Below, piece after piece: positions 5,949-9,155 of a stretch of DNA of 9,155 nt (the stretch's first letter is position 1; every line of letters starts with the position of its first letter). The DNA is from WHTG01 sp035540515. Its GTDB lineage: Bacteria > Actinomycetota > Nitriliruptoria > Euzebyales > Egibacteraceae. Below the pieces are notes generated by a model, which was given only the letters and a program-made list of their open reading frames with translations, was not told where the DNA came from and ran no database searches. A program made the translations under genes and the position numbers. The stretch lies in the NCBI GenBank assembly GCA_035540515.1, contig DATLGM010000002.1, positions 1-9,155 on the forward strand, read 5' to 3'.

Positions 5949-6755
5949 CTACCCGGTGAGCGCGCGAATCGCGGCGGCCAGCTCGTCGGGTGCGTCCAGC
6001 GCCACCAGGTGTCCGGCGCCCCGGACCACGCGCAGTCGCGCTCCCGGGATGGACGCCGCCCACACCCGGCCGTGCTCCATCGGGATCAGCCCGTCATGCT
6101 CGCCCCACAGCACGATCGTGGGGCAGCGGATCCGCCCCGCCGCGCCGATCATCTCGGGTGACGCAACGGCGTGGCTCCAGCTTGCCGCGGCCGCCGCCGC
6201 GAGGTTCTGCACCCACGGGGCGACGACGGCGGTCGCCACCGGCGCGGGGGTGGTCTCGCCCACGCGCTCGTCGTCGGGCAGCCGGGCCACGAGCGCCTGG
6301 GCGACGTGGTGGTTGGTGGTCGCCGCCGCGGCGCCCGCTGCGAACAGGTCGAACAGGTAGTGGGGCGGGGCGTGCATCCCCGCGGCATTGGCGAGCAGCA
6401 GGCCGGCGACGAGGTCGGGGCGCTCGGCGGCCAGCGTCGCGGCGAACCACCCGCCAAGGCTGGTGCCGGCAGCGACCACCGGTCCTTCGACCGTCGCCTC
6501 GATGATGTCGGCCAGCAGCGCCGCGACGGCGGCCGGGGCGTGCAGACCGGCTGCCGGGTCCGACCGCCCGTACCCGGGCAGGTCCACGACCAGGACCCGG
6601 TGGTCGGTCGCCACGTCGTCGAACGCCGGAGATGCCAGCGTGTCCGCGCCGGCGTCGTGCAGGTACAGCACCGCCGGGCCGTCGCCGGCCTCGCGCCACG
6701 CGACCACACGCCCTCGCACGGTCAACTGCCGCTGCTGCCACACGGGTGGGTCCAT
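5949..6755 (-). CDS. Alpha/beta-fold hydrolase
   Basis: A 268-residue single-domain alpha/beta hydrolase. The nucleophile elbow GTSLGG gives Ser99. LWGEHDGLIP gives Asp221 as the acid, and GAGHLVALDAP gives His249, the expected catalytic triad. YLHDAG (31-36) supplies the oxyanion-hole turn and DLPGYGRSD (58-66) is the typical loop after the third core strand. A lid of helices covers about 125-190 and is very Ala-rich. No signal peptide is visible, so it is probably cytosolic. Such proteins hydrolyse esters, lactones, C-C bonds or haloalkanes, and the substrate cannot be read from sequence. The start at ATG 6755 gives the normal N-terminus. No Shine-Dalgarno precedes it, but TAGAAC lies seven bases upstream, suggesting a leaderless transcript. 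It is the first gene of a unit continuing into RNase D. GTG 6761, two codons upstream, is an alternative start. Confidence 0.92.
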   Translation of the reverse strand: MDPPVWQQRQLTVRGRVVAWREAGDGPAVLYLHDAGADTLASPAFDDVATDHRVLVVDLPGYGRSDPAAGLHAPAAVAALLADIIEATVEGPVVAAGTSLGGWFAATLAAERPDLVAGLLLANAAGMHAPPHYLFDLFAAGAAAATTNHHVAQALVARLPDDERVGETTPAPVATAVVAPWVQNLAAAAAASWSHAVASPEMIGAAGRIRCPTIVLWGEHDGLIPMEHGRVWAASIPGARLRVVRGAGHLVALDAPDELAAAIRALTG

Positions 6756-6762
6756 GATCACT

Positions 6763-6772
6763 GTTCTAGATT
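6763..6772. promoter_or_regulatory. Overlapping divergent -10 elements between the hydrolase and PIG-L genes
   Basis: The palindrome TCTAGA (6765-6770) is embedded in TAGATT on plus (6767-6772) and TAGAAC on minus (6768-6763). Each is a 4-of-6 match to TATAAT. The plus element sits about 25 bases before GTG 6797, which has its own Shine-Dalgarno. The minus element ends seven bases before ATG 6755, which has none. No -35 elements are obvious. Confidence 0.4.
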
Positions 6773-6783
6773 GCCCACGTCCG

Positions 6784-6790
6784 AAGGGAG
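6784..6790 (+). promoter_or_regulatory. Shine-Dalgarno fixing the GTG start of the PIG-L deacylase
   Basis: AAGGGAG lies six bases upstream of GTG 6797. It supports this start over the in-frame ATG at 6818, which is just before the HAHPDDE motif. Confidence 0.75.
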
Positions 6791-6796
6791 TCACAG

Positions 6797-7651
6797 GTGG
6801 ACAACGGTCTTGGACTGATGTGCGTCCACGCGCATCCGGACGACGAGAGCATCGCGACGGGGGGCGTGCTGCTCGATGCCGCCGCCCGCGGGTACCGGAC
6901 CGCGGTGGTGACGTGCACGGGCGGGGAGCGCGGCGAGATCTACAACATGGATGTCGAGACCACACGGCCGCGTCTTGCGGAGGTCCGCCGGGAAGAGCTG
7001 GCGGAAGCCCTGCGCCTGCTGGATGCCGGTGACCCGCGCTTCCTGGGGTATGTCGACTCCGGGATGATGGGCACCGAGGGCAACGCAGACCCGGCGTCGT
7101 TCTGGCAGGCGCCGCTGCACGAAGCAGTGGGGCGGCTGGTCGCGCAGATCCGCGAGTTCCGGCCCGACGTGCTGGTGACCTACGACGCGTTCGGCGGCTA
7201 CGGCCATCCCGACCACATCCAGACCCACCGGGTCGGGGTGCTGGCCGCCGAGGCCTGCGCCGTGCCGGCGCTGTACCCCGAGACCGGCCCCGCCTGGCAG
7301 GTGCGCAAGGTCTACCTCAACACCCTGCCCAAGGCGGGCATCTTCGAGATGAGCGCGGAGATGAAACGGCGTGGCATGGAGTCGCCGTTCGGCGACTTTG
7401 CCACCGTCGAGGACGTGCCGATGGGCACCCCCGACGACCGGTTGGGCGCGGTCCTCGACGTGTCGGCGTACCTGCAACGGAAGATGGCGGCGTTGTACGT
7501 GCACCGCTCGCAGCTGGAGGAGTCCTCGTTCTTCTTCACGATGCCGCCCGACGTCATCGCGGCGGTGTTCGGCACGGAGTGGTTCATCCGCCACCGCAGC
7601 GACGTTGTGGCGGACGGCGTCGAGGACGACCTGTTCGCGGGGCTGGTGTGA
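6797..7651 (+). CDS. PIG-L/LmbE zinc deacylase, mycothiol-type (MshB/Mca-like)
   Basis: A 284-residue metal-dependent deacylase. VHAHPDDE near the N-terminus supplies His13 and Asp16 as zinc ligands with Asp15 as likely general base, and GYGHPDH (134-140) supplies the third ligand, His140. In actinobacteria this group includes MshB, which deacetylates GlcNAc-inositol in mycothiol synthesis, and Mca, which cleaves mycothiol S-conjugates. Features are mixed: GGERGEIYN (42-50) and the FWQAPLHEAVGRLV stretch (102-115) resemble Mca, while GGYGHPDH resembles MshB more than the GGYPHPDH I associate with Mca. The C-terminal part (about 185-284) is helical with no extra domain. I therefore assign the family firmly but not the substrate. 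Its TGA overlaps the GTG of the flavin reductase gene, so the two are probably co-translated. Confidence 0.93.
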   Translation: MDNGLGLMCVHAHPDDESIATGGVLLDAAARGYRTAVVTCTGGERGEIYNMDVETTRPRLAEVRREELAEALRLLDAGDPRFLGYVDSGMMGTEGNADPASFWQAPLHEAVGRLVAQIREFRPDVLVTYDAFGGYGHPDHIQTHRVGVLAAEACAVPALYPETGPAWQVRKVYLNTLPKAGIFEMSAEMKRRGMESPFGDFATVEDVPMGTPDDRLGAVLDVSAYLQRKMAALYVHRSQLEESSFFFTMPPDVIAAVFGTEWFIRHRSDVVADGVEDDLFAGLV

Positions 7652-8160
7652 CGCGTCAGATCTCGCCGGAGGAGTACCGGCGGACCATCGGCATGTTCGC
7701 GACCGGCGTCACGGTGGTCAGCACGAACGTCGACGGCGTGCTGCACGGGATGACGGCGAACGCGTTCGCGTCGGTCTCCTTGGACCCGTTGCTGGTGCTC
7801 ATCTGCGTGGATCGTGAGGCCAGCATGCACGGCCTGCTGCCTGCTGCGCAGGGGTTCGCGGTGACGATCCTCGCCGCCGAGCAGGAGCACCTCTCGGCGT
7901 GGTTCGCCTCCTCGGACCGCCCGCGCGGCGAGGGCCAGTTCGCGGACATCGACTGGGACCCGGCGCCGGTCACCGGCAGCCCCGTGCTCTGTGACGGCGT
8001 CGCCTACGTCGACTGCCGGGTCACCGAGCGCCACGAAGGCGGGGACCACTCGATCTTCATGGGCGAGGTGGTCGACCTCGGCGTGCTGCGTCCCGACGCC
8101 GACCCGCTGCTGTTCTACGGCGGTCGCTACCGCCGACTGGTCGCCGAAGACACCCCGTAG
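7648..8160 (+). CDS. Flavin reductase-like FMN-binding protein (HpaC type)
   Basis: A 170-residue protein with the split-barrel flavin reductase domain. Landmarks are RRTIGMFATGVTVVST (11-26), HGMTANAFASVSLDP (33-47), LICVD (51-55), the EGGDHSIFMGEVVDLG segment (130-145) and the terminal PLLFYGGRYRRL (153-164). The family binds FMN or FAD and often supplies reduced flavin to two-component monooxygenases; others act as oxidoreductases themselves. No monooxygenase partner lies in the window. The start GTG 7648 overlaps the upstream TGA in a GTGA arrangement and begins right where family homology starts. The gene ends 11 bases before the convergent upp gene. Coupling to the mycothiol-type deacylase is the main contextual hint, consistent with thiol/redox metabolism, but this is inference. 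Confidence 0.93.
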   Translation: MTRQISPEEYRRTIGMFATGVTVVSTNVDGVLHGMTANAFASVSLDPLLVLICVDREASMHGLLPAAQGFAVTILAAEQEHLSAWFASSDRPRGEGQFADIDWDPAPVTGSPVLCDGVAYVDCRVTERHEGGDHSIFMGEVVDLGVLRPDADPLLFYGGRYRRLVAEDTP

Positions 8161-8171
8161 CCGTCGCGGCC

Positions 8172-8795
8172 TTACGAGGTGCCGAACAGGCGGTCACCGA
8201 AGTCGCCCAGCCCCGGGACGATGTAGCCCACCTCGTTGAGGCCCTCGTCCACCGCGGCGGTGACCACCCGCACGTCGGGGTGCTCGTCGTGCAGGCGCGC
8301 GATCCCCTCCGGGGCGGCGACGACGCATACCAGCTGGATGTCGGTGGCGCCGTGATCTTTCAACAACCCGGCGGCGAAAGCCGCTGATCCGCCGGTGGCC
8401 AGCATGGGGTCGAGCAGCAGGACGCTCGCGTCGGTCAGCTGCGGCACCTTCAGGTAGTACGAGGTGGGTTGCAGGGTCGTCTCGTCGCGTTCCAAGCCGG
8501 CGTAGCCGACCCGGACGTCGGGGAGCAGATCGGTCACCGTCTCGAGCAAGCCCAGGCCGGCGCGCAGGATCGGCACCGCGACCACCGGCCGGTCCAGTCG
8601 CGCGCCCTGGGTCTGCGTCAACGGCGTGTCCACCGGCGTTGGGCGGGTCTGCAGGCGGCGAGTCGCCTCGAGCGCCAGGACGGTGCCCAGGCGGCGGGCC
8701 AGGTGCCGAAAGCGCTCCGGTTCCGTGGCGACGTCGCGCAGCTCGGTGAGCAGGTGGCCGGCCAGCGGATGGTCGACCACGGTGAGGTTGTCCAT
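8172..8795 (-). CDS. upp: Uracil phosphoribosyltransferase
   Basis: A 207-residue PRTase that makes UMP from uracil and PRPP in pyrimidine salvage. The start MDNLTVVDHPLAGHLL matches the usual UPRT N-terminus. ILRAGLGL (76-83) is the conserved region with the PRPP-contacting Arg78. VLLLDPMLATGGSA (125-138) is the PRPP-binding loop, and YIVPGLGDFGDR (191-202) is the family-specific uracil-binding segment near the C-terminus. The length is canonical. ATG 8795 has no Shine-Dalgarno at a usable distance, but TAAAGT lies eight bases upstream, suggesting a leaderless mRNA. The gene is convergent with the flavin reductase gene and divergent from the lipoprotein gene. A uracil permease is not seen in the window. 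Confidence 0.97.
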   Translation of the reverse strand: MDNLTVVDHPLAGHLLTELRDVATEPERFRHLARRLGTVLALEATRRLQTRPTPVDTPLTQTQGARLDRPVVAVPILRAGLGLLETVTDLLPDVRVGYAGLERDETTLQPTSYYLKVPQLTDASVLLLDPMLATGGSAAFAAGLLKDHGATDIQLVCVVAAPEGIARLHDEHPDVRVVTAAVDEGLNEVGYIVPGLGDFGDRLFGTS

Positions 8796-8803
8796 CGCGA
8801 CGC

Positions 8804-8809
8804 ACTTTA
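8804..8809 (-). promoter_or_regulatory. Predicted -10 element of upp
   Basis: The minus strand reads TAAAGT, a 4-of-6 match to TATAAT, eight bases upstream of ATG 8795. That spacing places the transcription start at or next to the A of the start codon. No clear -35 is seen. Confidence 0.45.
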
Positions 8810-8844
8810 GCCCTCACAGCCTTCCGGACGGGCAGGGCGAGGGC

Positions 8845-8850
8845 TACACT
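8845..8850 (+). promoter_or_regulatory. Predicted -10 element of the lipoprotein gene
   Basis: TACACT is a 4-of-6 match to TATAAT. Seventeen bases upstream, TTCCGG (8822-8827) shares only the TT of TTGACA. If used, the leader would be about 75 bases long and contain the GGAGG ribosome binding site. Confidence 0.4.
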
Positions 8851-8917
8851 TCGCGCACCAGGAGATCGGTCGGAGCTCCTGTCGCCGAGACGCCGCACTA
8901 CGCCGGCGCCCCTTCAC

Positions 8918-8922
8918 GGAGG
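8918..8922 (+). promoter_or_regulatory. Strong Shine-Dalgarno of the lipoprotein gene
   Basis: GGAGG lies nine bases upstream of ATG 8932. It is the strongest ribosome binding site in the window and fixes the start. Confidence 0.8.
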
Positions 8923-8931
8923 TTTGTTCGT

Positions 8932-9155
8932 ATGCGCTCAACGCGCCGGCTCGCACTGTCGTGTGCCGCCATTGCCATGCTGTTGCTGCTCGCCGCCTGC
9001 GGGAACGACCCGGGCACCGGTGGGGGTGGGGAGACGGAGCCGGCCGACGCCGGCACCGAGACCGAGATGACCATGACGGAAGCGCCCACCGAGACCGAGG
9101 ACGTCAGTGGCGACGAGGCCGAGGGCGCGGTCTCGCTCGACGAGCTGTGCAAGAC
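8932..9155 (+). CDS. Secreted lipoprotein (partial, C-terminus beyond right edge)
   Basis: The visible 74 complete codons begin at ATG 8932. The N-terminus is a type II signal peptide: basic MRSTRR, a hydrophobic core (about 7-19) and lipobox LAAC with Cys23 as the lipidation site. A flexible linker follows (about 24-65), Gly-rich and then Glu/Thr-rich with repeated TET and ETE steps, typical of surface lipoproteins tethered away from the membrane. A fold seems to begin at SLDELCK near the edge. Such a layout is common in ABC-transporter substrate-binding proteins, but no diagnostic domain is in view, so the function is unassigned. It is divergent from upp; a nucleobase or nucleoside uptake role would fit but is speculative. 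Confidence 0.82.
   Translation, partial: MRSTRRLALSCAAIAMLLLLAACGNDPGTGGGGETEPADAGTETEMTMTEAPTETEDVSGDEAEGAVSLDELCK

Noticed and set aside
6791..7594. 267-codon minus-strand frame opposite the PIG-L gene
   Set aside because: No family features, and it is antisense to a gene with a strong ribosome binding site and zinc motifs.
8161..8171. Terminator between the flavin reductase and upp genes
   Set aside because: Only 11 bases separate the convergent stops and no stem with a T-run is present.
1..9155. Mobile element, phage, CRISPR, tRNA or rRNA content
   Set aside because: No transposase, integrase, repeat-spacer series, terminal repeats or RNA gene signatures were seen; composition and gene packing are uniform.

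Overview
This 9.2 kb window looks like chromosomal DNA from a high-GC actinobacterium. Third codon positions are overwhelmingly G or C, several genes start with GTG, and genes are packed with 1-8 bp junctions. A mycothiol-type PIG-L/LmbE deacylase sits beside an MEP-pathway ispH and a two-protein TrkA system. I cannot name the genus; a deep-branching actinobacterial class is plausible but is only an inference. Almost the whole window is coding. I see no rRNA, tRNA, CRISPR array, insertion sequence, phage gene or clear intrinsic terminator.

Layout. (1) 1-3392, minus strand: a five-gene potassium-uptake operon in the order trkA-like 1, trkA-like 2, a 51-residue single-membrane-segment microprotein, trkH, and a membrane-anchored extracytoplasmic protein cut by the left edge. 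Three of its four junctions are overlapping stop/start codons (TGATG, TGATG, ATGA), so the products are probably made together. (2) 3393-3454: a short divergent promoter region with a striking dyad whose arms are the two predicted -10 elements. (3) 3455-4426, plus strand: ispH, apparently leaderless. (4) 4423-6755, minus strand: alpha/beta hydrolase, ribonuclease D with HRDC region, and a pterin-4a-carbinolamine dehydratase-like protein. The last shares four bases, including stop-codon bases, with convergent ispH. (5) 6756-6796: a second divergent promoter region built on a CTAG core. (6) 6797-8160, plus strand: PIG-L deacylase and an HpaC-type flavin reductase, coupled by a GTGA overlap. (7) 8172-8795, minus strand: upp. 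(8) 8932 to the right edge, plus strand: the N-terminus of a secreted lipoprotein.

Functionally the window is mainly housekeeping: K+ homeostasis (TrkH pore gated by RCK proteins), isoprenoid precursor synthesis (IspH), RNA processing (RNase D), thiol/redox metabolism (PIG-L and flavin reductase) and uracil salvage (UPRT). No overtly novel multi-gene system is visible. The items most worth a second look are the coupled membrane microprotein inside the trk operon, the two symmetric divergent promoters, and the mosaic MshB/Mca-like deacylase paired with a flavin reductase.
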